Numbered from the stretch's first letter, positions 51,562 to 62,133 are shown. The stretch: 64,000 nt of DNA from Rhodobacterales bacterium (GCA_002747035.1 PDRZ01000016.1:62001-126000), one strand, 5' to 3'. Notes: generated by a model not told the origin, from the sequence alone. A program made the numbers and translations.

Positions 51562-51598
51562 CGCCCCCGTGTCCCGCACGTGTCCCGGGGGCGTCTTG
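51562..51598 (+). terminator. Possible serS terminator
   Basis: CGCCCCCG (51562-51569) and CGGGGGCG (51586-51593) form an 8-bp stem with a 16-nt loop, followed by TCTTG. The T-tract is poor. It lies between convergent serS and the desaturase gene. Confidence 0.45.
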
Positions 51599-51736
51599 TG
51601 ACCTGTTCCGAGCGAACGGTTATGGAGCGTGTTGTGGGGTGCCGCGCGTGAAAACCTCCTTCTGGCGGGGCCGCTATTCCGCCCGGCTTCACGCGCCGCC
51701 CATCCGGGCAACCCTCTGGCAGGAAACGCGTTTCAC

Positions 51737-52750
51737 CTACTCCGCCGGTTCTCTCACAAAAGGCGCGCGCAGCCGCCGTGCTGCGCCGAACCCCACCATT
51801 TGCTGGCTGTCTTCATCGTAAAGCTTCCAGCCATAACAGCTAATCGCCTCACGCAAACCGATCTTGCGCGATTGGATCAGGTCCCCGGCCTCCTCGTAAC
51901 ACCGTTTGAGGTTGTAGCTCGGGATATTGGCATTCAGGTGATGCAGGTCGTGATAGGCGATATTGGCGGTCACGAAATCAAAGAACGCCCCGAAATCCAG
52001 CACGCTGGTGCCCTCCATCGCGCCCTTGTCATAGGTGTATTCGGGTTTGCGCCCCCAATAGACCTGTTCGAAATTATGTACCGTATAAGGGATGATCGCG
52101 CCACATGTTGCCCCCACATAAATGCTGCCCAACAGAACAAACACGCCGCTCCACCCGGCCCAGGCATAAAGCCCGACAAACATGCCAACCACGGCCAGGT
52201 CGTGCAGGATCACGTCCAGAATGCCCGTCTTGAACGCATTGCGCGGGAACCGGCGCAGGACGAGATAAAGAACGAAGGGACCAACCACCAACAACGTGAA
52301 CGGGCTGCGATAGAACCGATACCAGACCCGACGCCACGGCGGCGCAGCGTTGTATTCCCGGATCGTCATGATGTCGATCTCAAAGGCCTCGCGGTGATCC
52401 AGGTCTCCCACATGGGCATGGTGCAGATTGTGATTGTACCGTGTGGCCTGATAGGGTGTCAGCGAAATGGGCGATACCAGCGTGCCCACCAGATCATTTA
52501 TTTTTGTCTTTAAAAACAATGCCCTGTGCATACAATCATGTTGCAGCATATAGGTCCGCACGCTAAATGCCCCGGTCAGGATCACCAGAGGTATGACCGC
52601 CCACCACAAGTGGGCCAGTGCGATAGCCAGGTAAAGACTGATCCCATATCCCACGAGTGTCCAACTGACCTCGAACCACGCCAGCTTATCATTCTTGGTG
52701 GTGTATCCGCGCGAAAACCGGCGCAGCTCTCTGGTGTCTTGCATCGTCAT
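51737..52750 (-). CDS. Membrane fatty acid desaturase
   Basis: The 337-residue protein has three histidine boxes: HDCMH (~residue 75), HNLHHAH (~108) and YHDLHH (~270), and four or more membrane spans. These bind the two irons of membrane desaturases. It introduces a double bond in a fatty acid or related lipid. ATG 52750 with GGGAAAA upstream is preferred over an earlier in-frame ATG at 52798. Single gene, convergent with serS. Confidence 0.87.
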   Translation of the reverse strand: MTMQDTRELRRFSRGYTTKNDKLAWFEVSWTLVGYGISLYLAIALAHLWWAVIPLVILTGAFSVRTYMLQHDCMHRALFLKTKINDLVGTLVSPISLTPYQATRYNHNLHHAHVGDLDHREAFEIDIMTIREYNAAPPWRRVWYRFYRSPFTLLVVGPFVLYLVLRRFPRNAFKTGILDVILHDLAVVGMFVGLYAWAGWSGVFVLLGSIYVGATCGAIIPYTVHNFEQVYWGRKPEYTYDKGAMEGTSVLDFGAFFDFVTANIAYHDLHHLNANIPSYNLKRCYEEAGDLIQSRKIGLREAISCYGWKLYDEDSQQMVGFGAARRLRAPFVREPAE

Positions 52751-52896
52751 TTTTTCCCAAATTATACCCGGACACACGGGCGAAAATCCTGCCCGCACGA
52801 AGGAAGCGCGCTTCCCTAATAAAAGGTTAACGCGGGCGAGGTTGAGAAAAAAGTAGGAAAAACCATGCCTTTGCCCATGAACAGGCCGCAGTGGGC

Positions 52897-54357
52897 TTAG
52901 TCCCTGCGCCCCTGAATATGTTTGCGCAACTTGCTGGGGCCGGATTTCTTGCGCCCTTTATAGGGGTTCTTGTCCGATTGCGACCGCAGGGTCAGCCGGA
53001 TCGGCGTGCCCGGCATGTCGAAATCCTCGCGCAGCCCGTTGACAAGATACCGGGTATAGCTGGCCGGCATCTTGTCCGGGTGGCTACACATGACCACGAA
53101 CCCCGGCGGGCGGGTCTTGGCCTGGGTCATATAGCGCAGCTTGATCCGTTTGCCCTGGGGGGCGGGGGGCGGGTGCTGTTCCAACATGCCCGAAAGCCAG
53201 CGGTTCAACTGGGCCGTGGTAATCCGGGTGTTCCACACCTGATAAGCCCGCAGGATCGCATCATGAAGCCGGTCCAGCCCGCGGCCCGTCCTGGCCGAGA
53301 CCGTGACCAACGGCGCGCCGCGCAACTGGGGCAGCAGCCGATTGAACGCTTCTTTCAGGTCGCGCAGCTTTTGCTGTTTCTCCGGCTCCACGTCCCACTT
53401 GTTGACCGCGACAATCACCGCCCGCCCTTCGCGTTCGGCCAGATCGGCGATGCGCAAGTCCTGCTGCTCGAACGGAATGGCCGCGTCCAACAGCACCACA
53501 ACCACTTCGGCGAATTTGACCGCGCGCAGCCCGTCGGACACGGACAGTTTTTCCAGCTTGTCCTGCACCTTGGCCTTCTTGCGCATCCCCGCAGTGTCGA
53601 AAATCCGCACCGGGGTTTCATTCCACGTGGTGCGCAGCGAAATGGCGTCGCGCGTAATCCCCGCCTCGGGACCGGTCAACAACCGGTCTTCGCCAAGAAT
53701 CTGGTTGATCAGCGTCGATTTACCCGCATTGGGCCGCCCGACCACCGCAATCTGCAACGGTTTGCCGACCGTGGGCATGGGCAGGGCGGCGTCTTCATCG
53801 TCATCGTGTTCGTCAAGCTCCACATCCGTTTCCGGTGCCATTTCTTCGGCGCGCTCGGCGAAGGCATCGGCCAGCGGCATCAACCGGCTGTAAAGATCGT
53901 TCAACCCTTCGCCATGTTCGGCGGACAACCGGATCGGCTCGTCCAACCCAAGGGTCCAGGCATCCAGCACCCCGGCATCCGCCGCCGCACCTTCGCCCTT
54001 GTTGGCGGCCAGAATCACGTGGGCGCTGCGTTTGCGCAGGATTTCGGCGAAAATCATGTCTACAGGGGTGACCCCGGCACGGGCGTCAATCATGAACAGA
54101 CAGATGTCGGCCATGTCCACCGCGCGCTCGGTCAACCGGCGCATACGCCCTTGCAGCGAATCGTCTGTGGCATCCTCCAACCCGGCGGTGTCGATCACGG
54201 TGAAGCGCAAATCACCCAGCCGTGCTTCGCCTTCGCGCAAATCGCGCGTCACACCGGGCTGATCGTCGACCAGCGCCAGCTTCTTGCCCACAAGGCGGTT
54301 GAACAGGGTGGATTTGCCCACATTCGGGCGGCCCACGATGGCGAGGGTAAAGCTCAT
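52897..54357 (-). CDS. der: GTPase Der (EngA)
   Basis: The 486-residue protein has two GTPase domains: [14 protein letters not shown] (~8-21) with DTAGLED, and [12 protein letters not shown] (~209-220) with DTAGMRKK and NKWD. A C-terminal KH-like domain follows, ending with a basic tail ([19 protein letters not shown]). It acts in 50S ribosome assembly. It follows bamB by 117 bp in the conserved yfgM-bamB-der order. Confidence 0.96.
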   Translation of the reverse strand: MSFTLAIVGRPNVGKSTLFNRLVGKKLALVDDQPGVTRDLREGEARLGDLRFTVIDTAGLEDATDDSLQGRMRRLTERAVDMADICLFMIDARAGVTPVDMIFAEILRKRSAHVILAANKGEGAAADAGVLDAWTLGLDEPIRLSAEHGEGLNDLYSRLMPLADAFAERAEEMAPETDVELDEHDDDEDAALPMPTVGKPLQIAVVGRPNAGKSTLINQILGEDRLLTGPEAGITRDAISLRTTWNETPVRIFDTAGMRKKAKVQDKLEKLSVSDGLRAVKFAEVVVVLLDAAIPFEQQDLRIADLAEREGRAVIVAVNKWDVEPEKQQKLRDLKEAFNRLLPQLRGAPLVTVSARTGRGLDRLHDAILRAYQVWNTRITTAQLNRWLSGMLEQHPPPAPQGKRIKLRYMTQAKTRPPGFVVMCSHPDKMPASYTRYLVNGLREDFDMPGTPIRLTLRSQSDKNPYKGRKKSGPSKLRKHIQGRRD

Positions 54358-54474
54358 CTCACTTGCTCCAAGGCGTCAAGTCCGTGCCGATACACCAGAA
54401 CCGGCCCGACGGAAACCCCTGACCAACCCCATACGCCCCCCATAAACCCCCGGGCGCAGGGGGCCGGACCTCGC

Positions 54475-55815
54475 TTAGCGGATGGCGAACAGCGTCCCGG
54501 ACCTGCCCACCACATACATCACGCCATTTGCGAAAACCGGATTTGTGGTGGCCCCTCCGGGAATGGCAACGGACCCGGTCAACGCGCCGGACACAGGGTC
54601 ATAACTGCGCACGAACCCGTCGCTGCTGGCCACGATCACCCGCCCCCCGGCCACAACCGGGCCGTAATGGGAATAGATTTCCTTTTGTTTCTTGGGCTTG
54701 TCTTTGGTGAAAAAGGCAAGTTCCTGGCTCCAGATCCGACTGCCATCGCTGGCGTCCAGCCGGACAAGCCGGTTGGCATCCGACACAAGAAACACCGAGC
54801 CGCCCGCAACCCAGACCGGGTTTTGCGGGCCTTCCTCGGCGGTCCAGCGGCGTTCGCCATTGCCGATATTCAATGCGACAATCCGCCCGGCATGGGTGCC
54901 CGCGTAAACGGTGTCGCCCACGATCACCGGGTCGCCGGTGATGTCGTTCAGACGGGTTCGCGACAGGCCCTTGCGCTGTCCGGTGATCAAGGTTTCCCAA
55001 CGACGCAGACCGCCCTTGCGGAACGCCGCCTGCAACTCACCGGCCCCAAACCCAAAGACAACGATCTGGTCATCCACCGCCGGCGCGGGGCTTCCCATCA
55101 CGTTGTGGATGTCAGGCGTGGCGGCAAGCTGCCACAGGATACGCCCGTCAACGGCGTTGATCGCCCATGCGGTTTCGTCTCCGGCCACAAGATACACGAT
55201 GCCCTTGTACACGGTGGGCGCACCCGATCCGGTGGCTTCGAGTTTCTGTTGCCACCGCTGCGCGCCGCTTTTGGCATCCAGCGCGGTCAGCACGCCAAAG
55301 CCGGACGAGGCATAGACCACCCCATCCACCACGGCGAGCCCGCCCCCGGCGGCATCCCCTGCCCCGTCCCGTTCGGGCCGCACCGACACCTGCCACAGCC
55401 GCGCCCCATTGGTCGCGGTCGCCGTGACCACCGCTTCGCTATCCATGGTGTAAATCACGCCACCGGCAATCACCGGGTCGGCATTGATGCGGTTGCGGCG
55501 GGTTTCGCCAGCCCCGATCGAACTGCTCCACGCCACCTGCATCGCGCCGCCAAAGGCGGGGTGCGCGGTGCGCGTGACCGGGCTTCCCGACCGCTGACGC
55601 CAGCTTGCATTGCTGGACACCCGCGGCAGGCTGATCCTGACGCTGCGGTTGACAACCTCTTCGGGCTCCGGGCCCCGGGCCTCGTCGCTCAGGATCGCGC
55701 GCAGCCCTTCGCGTTTCCCTGACAGGATTTCTTCACGCTCGGCACAGGCCCCAAGCGCCAGCACGCTGGCAAGACCTATCGCCCATCCGCCCCTGATCAT
55801 CGCTGCCGTCCTCAT
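54475..55815 (-). CDS. bamB: BamB, outer-membrane assembly lipoprotein
   Basis: The 446-residue protein has a lipoprotein signal (LASVLALGAC) and a PQQ-type beta-propeller with repeats such as GVVYASSGFGVLTALDAKSG (~175) and ARRWTAEEGPQNP-type WxAxxG repeats (~290). It is part of the BAM complex that inserts outer-membrane proteins. Gene order yfgM-bamB-der supports the call. An in-frame Met at residue 6 could be the start instead. Confidence 0.93.
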   Translation of the reverse strand: MRTAAMIRGGWAIGLASVLALGACAEREEILSGKREGLRAILSDEARGPEPEEVVNRSVRISLPRVSSNASWRQRSGSPVTRTAHPAFGGAMQVAWSSSIGAGETRRNRINADPVIAGGVIYTMDSEAVVTATATNGARLWQVSVRPERDGAGDAAGGGLAVVDGVVYASSGFGVLTALDAKSGAQRWQQKLEATGSGAPTVYKGIVYLVAGDETAWAINAVDGRILWQLAATPDIHNVMGSPAPAVDDQIVVFGFGAGELQAAFRKGGLRRWETLITGQRKGLSRTRLNDITGDPVIVGDTVYAGTHAGRIVALNIGNGERRWTAEEGPQNPVWVAGGSVFLVSDANRLVRLDASDGSRIWSQELAFFTKDKPKKQKEIYSHYGPVVAGGRVIVASSDGFVRSYDPVSGALTGSVAIPGGATTNPVFANGVMYVVGRSGTLFAIR

Positions 55816-55904
55816 GTCACGTCACCTGTCGTTTTGTTCTTGTCCGTTACCGCGGATCTCCGCGGGATGGGCTGTGTTTGCCCGCTTTGTCCCGGTTTCC
55901 CGGT

Positions 55905-56564
55905 TTACTGCGACATTTCGGGCACGCCGCCCAGTGCCACAATCAAAGAACTGGCGCGCCGACGCAAGCCCGGCGTTGCACCCGCATCCTCGGACAGGGC
56001 CGCCAGCCGGGTCAAGGCCGCATCGCGGTTCCCGGTTTCAATATCGATAAGCGCAAGCTGCTCTTCGGCCAGAAGCCGAAGCCCGGACCCCGGCCCGATC
56101 AGCGTTTCATACCCCGCGCGGCGGTCCTCGGGCGACATATCCGCCCCTTCGATACCAAGCAGTTTGAACTGGGCAATCTGTTGATAGATCAATGGCAGAT
56201 CCGGGGCATTCGCAACCTTGCGCAACCCCTCAACCGCCGCCGCGCCATCCCCGGATCGAAGCTGTTCACCCGCGGCAAGAAACGTGGCCACCGCCTGTGC
56301 CCCCGCGCCTTCGGGGTGCAGCGCGGCCAGCTTTTCGGCCCGCGCACTCGCGTCATCTTCCAACAACGCACCGATCATCGCATCCCCCGTCGCCTGTGCG
56401 GCGGCGGCGGCTTGGGCCTTGTTGTATTCATTCCACGCCGCGCCGCCCACGATGGCAACCACGACCACGGCGGCCACAGGCCCCCAGCGGCGGAATGCCT
56501 TGAACAGACGGTCTCGGCGGACCTCTTCGGTCACTTCTTCGATGAAACTGTCGGTATCGCTCAC
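55905..56564 (-). CDS. yfgM: YfgM-like TPR membrane protein
   Basis: The 219-residue protein starts with GTG 56564, has one membrane span (VAAVVVVAIVGGAAWNEY, ~29-46) and helical TPR-like repeats on the periplasmic side (AEKLAALHPEGAG, GLRKVANAPDLPLIYQQIAQF, LLAEEQLALIDIETGNRDAAL). YfgM acts with PpiD at the Sec exit. It lies first in the yfgM-bamB-der series. Confidence 0.85.
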   Translation of the reverse strand: MSDTDSFIEEVTEEVRRDRLFKAFRRWGPVAAVVVVAIVGGAAWNEYNKAQAAAAAQATGDAMIGALLEDDASARAEKLAALHPEGAGAQAVATFLAAGEQLRSGDGAAAVEGLRKVANAPDLPLIYQQIAQFKLLGIEGADMSPEDRRAGYETLIGPGSGLRLLAEEQLALIDIETGNRDAALTRLAALSEDAGATPGLRRRASSLIVALGGVPEMSQ

Positions 56565-56936
56565 GGCGCGCCCCTTGTCGGTGATGATCTCGGTGATGGT
56601 CTTTTCGACCCCCTCTTAACCCGTCGCCCGGCGCGTGCCAAGACCTGCCCGCAACCCGGCCCGTCAGGATACGCGACATGCCGCCCGCGCAGGTCGCAAA
56701 TGCCGGACATTCGGGGCCGTGATTTCGAGGCCGTGATCCGGGGGTTTCCTCAAAAACTGAACTCAGGGGGGCAATCTTGCTGCCTTTGCCCCCGGGCGAC
56801 CTTGCGTCAGCCTCATTCGCGCCCTAAATCAACATATTATACACTTGTACCACCTAGGGGTGGATCGGGCGTCATCGGTTCGGGTACAGAACCCCGGCGG
56901 CCCCGGGCGGCAGGGTCAACAGGAAAGGGAAACCCG
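56565..56936. other. Divergent promoter region of yfgM and the RND operon
   Basis: An AT-rich patch around CATATTATACACTTG (56829-56843) is the likely -10 region for the RND operon, followed by CCACC/GGTGG arms (56848-56861) that may be an operator. No gene is seen. Confidence 0.4.
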
Positions 56937-58247
56937 ATGCGAATTCTACCGATCTTGACCGCGATCATCGTGACCACCTTCCTGTATTTTCTGGTGATTG
57001 ATCGGGAAACGCTGCTGGAGTTTGCGCGGGGGGGTGCGGGCAACGCGCACAACCCGGCCCCTGACGCAACCACGCCCACCACAACCGCCGAAACCGCGCC
57101 CGAGGATGATCAGGACAGCCGCATCAGCGTTGTGGCCGTGCATTCCAAGGCTACGGTGATTGACAGCGCGGTCATCCTGCGAGGTCAGACCGAGGCCGCG
57201 CGCCAGGTTCAGGTGCGCGCCGAAACCTCGGGTCTCGTGATCTCGGACCCGTTGCGCAAGGGGTCTATGGTGGAAAAGGGAGACCTGTTGTGCCGCCTCG
57301 ATCCCGGCACCCGTGCCTCGGCCTTGGCCGAAGCACAGGCCCGTCTCGCCGAAGCCCGCGCCCGTGTGCCCGAGGCCAAGGTCGGCATCCCCCGCGCCGA
57401 GGCCCAGCTTGAACAGGCCTTGGCCCAGCTTGAAGAGGCCCGGATCAACGACAATGCCGCGCGCAAACTGTCCAGGGGCGGATTTGCCTCCGATACCCGT
57501 GTCGCCTCTGCCGCCGCCGCCGTGCGCGGGGCCGAGGCGGCCATCAAATCCGCCGAGGCTTCGGTCAAATCGGCCCAGAGCGCGGTATTGAGTGTCCAGG
57601 CCGGCATCCAATCGGCCCAAGCGGGTGTGGCCGCGGCGGAAAAGGAAATCGACCGGCTTGCGCTGACCGCGCCGTTTGGCGGGATTCTGGAAAGCGATAC
57701 GGCGGAACTGGGGGCGCTTCTGTCCCCGGGCGCGACCTGCGCCACGGTGATCCAGCTTGATCCGGTCAAGATCGTCGGGTTTGTCCCGGAGACCGAAGTA
57801 AACCGTGTCGCCCTCGGGGCGCCCGCCGGGGCGCGTCTGACCACAGGGCAACGGGTGACGGGTCAGGTCACTTTCCTTGCCCGCTCTGCCGACCCCCTGA
57901 CCCGCACCTTCCGGGTCGAGGTGGAAGTTCCCAACCCCGATCTGGCCATCCGCGACGGGCAAACAGCAGAGGTCGCAATCGCCTCGGACGGTGCGCACGC
58001 GCATCTGCTGCCCCAATCCGCGCTCACGCTGAATGATGACGGACTGCTTGGCGTGCGCGTGGTGGATAACGCCCAACAGGCCCGGTTCACCGCCGTCACA
58101 CTTCTGCGCGACACGCCACAGGGCGTGTGGCTCGCCGGTCTGCCCGAAACGGCGGATGTGATCATCATCGGTCAGGAATACGTGATCGATGGCGTGGCGG
58201 TCCGCGCCACCTTCCCCGGAACGGACCCACAGGAGCCTGAACAATGA
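56937..58247 (+). CDS. RND efflux periplasmic adaptor (MFP)
   Basis: The 436-residue protein has an N-terminal membrane anchor (ILTAIIVTTFLYFLVI), a lipoyl-type domain split by a long coiled-coil (AEAQARLAEARARVPEAK to AGVAAAEKEIDRLALTAP, ~125-245), and a beta-barrel (VGFVPETEVNRVALG). It links an inner-membrane RND pump to an outer-membrane channel. It overlaps the pump gene by 4 bp. AGGAAAGGG precedes ATG 56937. Confidence 0.9.
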   Translation: MRILPILTAIIVTTFLYFLVIDRETLLEFARGGAGNAHNPAPDATTPTTTAETAPEDDQDSRISVVAVHSKATVIDSAVILRGQTEAARQVQVRAETSGLVISDPLRKGSMVEKGDLLCRLDPGTRASALAEAQARLAEARARVPEAKVGIPRAEAQLEQALAQLEEARINDNAARKLSRGGFASDTRVASAAAAVRGAEAAIKSAEASVKSAQSAVLSVQAGIQSAQAGVAAAEKEIDRLALTAPFGGILESDTAELGALLSPGATCATVIQLDPVKIVGFVPETEVNRVALGAPAGARLTTGQRVTGQVTFLARSADPLTRTFRVEVEVPNPDLAIRDGQTAEVAIASDGAHAHLLPQSALTLNDDGLLGVRVVDNAQQARFTAVTLLRDTPQGVWLAGLPETADVIIIGQEYVIDGVAVRATFPGTDPQEPEQ

Positions 58248-61200
58248 CCGGCCTCGTCGACTGGGCCGCCTCGCGCGCCCGTATGGTGCTTGCCTTTATC
58301 GCCCTTTCGCTTCTTGCGGGGGGCTTTGCCTATGCCAACCTGCCCAAAGAGGGCGAACCGGACATTCAAATTCCCGGCCTTTTCGTCTCGGTCCCCTTCC
58401 CCGGCATTTCGGCGGCGGATTCCGAAAAGCTTCTGTTGAAGGTGATGGAAACCGAACTGGCCGACCTTGACGGGCTGGACAAAATGACCGGCACGGCGGC
58501 GGAAAACTATGCCGGGATGTTCCTTGAATTCGAATTCGGCTGGGACAAATCCGCCACCATGGCGGATGTGCGCGAGGCAATGAACACCGCCGAGGCGGAA
58601 TTCCCGGAAGGGGCCGAAAAATACTCGATCAACGAAATCAACTTCTCGGAATTTCCCGTTCTGATCGTCAACCTGACCGGCAATGTGCCCGAACGCACCA
58701 TGACACGTGTGGCCAGGGATCTTCAGGACCGGCTTGAATCGCTTGATGCCGTGTTAGAGGCCGGGCTGGCCGGTAATCGCGATGAAATGCTCGAGGTGGT
58801 GATCGACCCGTTGCGGCTTGAATCCTACAACGTGACGGCGGGCGAGCTGATCAATGTGGTGGTCAACAATAACCAACTGATTGCCGCTGGCGAAATCGAC
58901 ACGGAAACCGGCAGCTTTGCGGTCAAGATTCCGTCGTCCTTTGACGACCCTCATGATGTGTATTCTCTGCCCGTGAAAACCAATGGCGACCGGGTGGTGA
59001 CGCTGGGCGATCTGGCGGAAATCAAGCTGACTTTCGAAGACCGGATGGGCATCGCGCGATTCAACGGCGAAAGCACCCTGGCGCTACAGGTCGTCAAACG
59101 CAAAGGGTTCAACCTTCTGGACATGGCCGCCGAAGTGCGCCGGATCGTGGCCGAAGAACACGAAAGCTGGCCCGCCGATCTGCGCGCCGCCGTGCATATG
59201 GGCACCTCCAATGACCAAAGCCGCATTGTGGGCTCCATGGTGAGCCAGCTTGAGGGATCGGTTCTCACCGCGATTGCGCTGGTGATGATCGTGGTTCTGG
59301 CCGCGCTGGGTCCGCGCCCCGCCCTGTTGGTGGGCTTTGCCATCCCCACCTCGTTCCTGCTGTGCTTTGCCCTGCTTGCGGTGATGGGCGTGACCATTTC
59401 CAACATCGTGATGTTCGGGCTGATCCTGGCCGTGGGCATGTTGGTGGACGGGGCCATCGTGGTGGTGGAATATGCCGACAAGCGGATTTCCGAAGGCTCG
59501 GGTCCCATGCACGCCTATGTCGAGGCGGCCAAGCGCATGTTCTGGCCGGTTGTGTCTTCGACCGCGACCACGCTCTGTGCTTTCCTGCCCATGCTGTTCT
59601 GGCCCGGTGTGCCGGGACAATTCATGGGCATGTTGCCGGTGACTCTGATCTTTGTTCTGTCCGCCTCGCTTGTGGTGGCTCTGATCTATCTGCCGGTTAT
59701 GGGCGGTGTGACGGGGCGGGCAAGCCGCATGTTCGCGCGTGGCTCTGACTGGATGAAAGCCCGCTTTCCCTGGTGGGTGCGCGCGCTTCTGGTGCCGCCT
59801 TCCATGTACCTGGTCTTCCTCGGTGCCATGCAGACGCTGAACCCCGGTTATCTGTTCGCAGGCCAAGCGCAGGGCACGGGCTTTGTCGCGCTTCTGCCGG
59901 GCATGGCGCTGTTCCTTCTGGGGGCGGTGCTGACCTCGATCACGGTTGGTGCGGCCAAGGTGACGCGGCGCAAGACGCCAGAGCCGGGGCATTCCAAACG
60001 TACGCCCTTCGGTTGGGTGATCAAGCTGATCGCGGGCAACCCGGTTATGCCCCTTGTCACCATCACCGCCGTGATCTTTGCGGTCATACAGGTGTTTGCC
60101 TATTTCGGTGAAAACAACAACGGCACCGAATTTTTTGTGGAATCCGAACCGGAACAGGCCATCGTTTACATACGGGCACGGGGCAACCTGTCGCTGGCAC
60201 AAAAGGACAACCTTGTGCGCCAGGCCGAAGAGATCATCATGGCCCATCCCGGCGTGATCACCGCGTTTTCCTTTTCCGGCAAAGGCGGGTTGAAAAACAA
60301 CACCGGCGGCGCACAACCGCCCAAGGACACGGTGGGACAGGTTCAATTCGAAACCATCCCGTGGCAAGACCGCTCCGACCGCCCCGAGCTGGACGGTGAT
60401 CTGGTGATCGAAGAACTGACGACCCAGTTGAAATCCATCCCCGGTGCGAGAACCGAAATCCTGCCCTTTGCGCAGGGCCCGGCCAGCGCCAAACCGGTGC
60501 ATATCCGTATCAAGGGCGACAATTGGGACGACCTGATAGCAGGCACCGAAACCGTGCGGGCGCAATTTGACGCGCTGCCGGGTCTTACACTGGTGGAAGA
60601 TACCCGCCCCCTGCCCGGCATCGACTGGGAAATCTCGGTCGATGTGGAAAAGGCCGGGCGCTATGGCGCAGATGTGGCCACCGTGGGCGGCATGGTCCAA
60701 CTGGTCACACGTGGCATCCTGCTGGATACGATGCGGGTGGACAGCAGCGACGAAGAAATTGAAATCCGCGTGCGCCTGCCTGAAAAAGACCGGATCCTGT
60801 CGACGCTGGATACGCTCAAGGTACGCACGACCGAAGGGCTGGTGCCCCTCTCGAACTTCATCTCGCGCAAACCCGTGCCGAAACTGGCCGAAATCAACCG
60901 GGTGGATCAGAAACGCTATTTCGATATCAAGGCCGGGGTAGAAGACGGCCTGACCGTGCTGAGCCATGCCGACAGCGGCGCGATTGAGGTGATCGAAACC
61001 GCCCTCTGGGATGCGGACCCGGATTTGCGGGCCGCGAAAACCAACGATGGGTTCACTGCCGCGCCGCTCACCGCAAATGAACGGATCGAAACCCTGACCA
61101 AATGGATCGAGGCCAACCCCCTGCCCCGCGGGCTGGAATGGGAATGGACCGGGGATCAGGATGCACAGGCGGAAAGCCAGGCCTTCCTGGTGTATGCCTT

Positions 61201-62047
61201 CTCGGGGGCACTCGCGATGATGTTCGTGATCCTGCTGGCGCAGTTCAACAGCTTTTACAACTCGGTGCTGGTGTTGCTGGCCGTGGTGCTGTCCACTGCC
61301 GGGGTGCTGATCGGGATGCTGGTGATGGATCAGACGTTTTCGATCATCATGACCGGCACCGGCATCGTTGCACTGGCCGGGATCGTGGTGAACAACAACA
61401 TCGTTCTGATTGATACCTATCAGGAATACTCCGCCTATATGCCACGAATCGAAGCGATCATCCGCACGGCCGAGGACCGTATCCGCCCCGTACTGCTGAC
61501 CACGATCACCACCATGGCCGGACTTGCACCGATGATGTTCGGACTGTCGCTCGACTTTGTCGGGGGGGGCTATACCATCGACAGCCCCACGGCGCTGTGG
61601 TGGAAACAACTGGCCACGGCGGTCGTGTTCGGGCTGGGGATCGCCACGGTGCTGACACTGGTCTTCACCCCCTCCATGCTGGCGCTGCGGGTCTGGCTCG
61701 GGACCTACGCGACATGGCTGGCACGCGGGCTTCAGGCGTTGTCCATGGGGCAGGCCAGCATGGCAGCGCGCGACTTTGCCCTGTCCCGTTCCGCGCGCAA
61801 ATTCAAGCATCGCGATCTGATCTGGCCCGAAGACTGGACCGACGCAGTCCACCCCGACCTGCGCGGGGCGGATGCGCAACGCTATGAAGATAGCGGAGAC
61901 ATGGCCGAAGAAGCCGACGCAAAAGCCGTGAAATCCGTCCTCTCCAGCAGCGGCCGGCTCCGCGCGTTGGAAGGAGAACTGTCAGACCCGGATACCCCGG
62001 AAGACGAAACCACCAAAGGCACGAAAGACATTCGAGCGGCAGAATGA
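58244..62047 (+). CDS. RND efflux pump, large
   Basis: The 1267-residue protein is an AcrB-type RND pump: MVLAFIALSLLAGGFAYANLPKE at the start, GLILAVGMLVDGAIVVVEYAD (~389-409, the proton-relay span region) and MFGLSLDFVGG (~1095). It is about 230 residues longer than the usual ~1040. The extra sequence is mainly between the halves (about 495-600, with added hydrophobic segments such as PGMALFLLGAVLTSI) and in a charged C-terminus (~1180-1267). The substrate is unknown. No outer-membrane channel gene is adjacent. Confidence 0.9.
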   Translation: MTGLVDWAASRARMVLAFIALSLLAGGFAYANLPKEGEPDIQIPGLFVSVPFPGISAADSEKLLLKVMETELADLDGLDKMTGTAAENYAGMFLEFEFGWDKSATMADVREAMNTAEAEFPEGAEKYSINEINFSEFPVLIVNLTGNVPERTMTRVARDLQDRLESLDAVLEAGLAGNRDEMLEVVIDPLRLESYNVTAGELINVVVNNNQLIAAGEIDTETGSFAVKIPSSFDDPHDVYSLPVKTNGDRVVTLGDLAEIKLTFEDRMGIARFNGESTLALQVVKRKGFNLLDMAAEVRRIVAEEHESWPADLRAAVHMGTSNDQSRIVGSMVSQLEGSVLTAIALVMIVVLAALGPRPALLVGFAIPTSFLLCFALLAVMGVTISNIVMFGLILAVGMLVDGAIVVVEYADKRISEGSGPMHAYVEAAKRMFWPVVSSTATTLCAFLPMLFWPGVPGQFMGMLPVTLIFVLSASLVVALIYLPVMGGVTGRASRMFARGSDWMKARFPWWVRALLVPPSMYLVFLGAMQTLNPGYLFAGQAQGTGFVALLPGMALFLLGAVLTSITVGAAKVTRRKTPEPGHSKRTPFGWVIKLIAGNPVMPLVTITAVIFAVIQVFAYFGENNNGTEFFVESEPEQAIVYIRARGNLSLAQKDNLVRQAEEIIMAHPGVITAFSFSGKGGLKNNTGGAQPPKDTVGQVQFETIPWQDRSDRPELDGDLVIEELTTQLKSIPGARTEILPFAQGPASAKPVHIRIKGDNWDDLIAGTETVRAQFDALPGLTLVEDTRPLPGIDWEISVDVEKAGRYGADVATVGGMVQLVTRGILLDTMRVDSSDEEIEIRVRLPEKDRILSTLDTLKVRTTEGLVPLSNFISRKPVPKLAEINRVDQKRYFDIKAGVEDGLTVLSHADSGAIEVIETALWDADPDLRAAKTNDGFTAAPLTANERIETLTKWIEANPLPRGLEWEWTGDQDAQAESQAFLVYAFSGALAMMFVILLAQFNSFYNSVLVLLAVVLSTAGVLIGMLVMDQTFSIIMTGTGIVALAGIVVNNNIVLIDTYQEYSAYMPRIEAIIRTAEDRIRPVLLTTITTMAGLAPMMFGLSLDFVGGGYTIDSPTALWWKQLATAVVFGLGIATVLTLVFTPSMLALRVWLGTYATWLARGLQALSMGQASMAARDFALSRSARKFKHRDLIWPEDWTDAVHPDLRGADAQRYEDSGDMAEEADAKAVKSVLSSSGRLRALEGELSDPDTPEDETTKGTKDIRAAE

Positions 62048-62062
62048 CACCGCCCCGCGCCA

Positions 62063-62133
62063 CACGAATTACAAAGCGTTTCCGCATCACGTTGACTCGG
62101 CGTGATGTGGAAACGCTTTAGCTAAAATTCGTG
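62063..62133. repeat. Nested palindromes after the RND pump
   Basis: Inner arms of 19 nt, AAAGCGTTTCCGCATCACG (62073-62091) and its complement (62101-62119, one G-U), flank TTGACTCGG. Outer arms CACGAATT (62063-62070) and AATTCGTG (62126-62133) enclose them. The inner right arm is shared with 42327-42345, and the outer sequence resembles the palindrome at 28291. It may serve as the pump terminator. Confidence 0.75.

Noticed and set aside
52891-55722. 943-codon plus-strand open frame opposite der and bamB
   Set aside because: Antisense shadow with repetitive Gly/His/Arg composition; der and bamB are unambiguous on the minus strand.
59084-61879. 931-codon minus-strand open frame opposite the RND pump
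   Set aside because: His/Gln/Arg-rich nonsense typical of the antisense of GC-rich genes; the plus strand encodes a complete RND pump.
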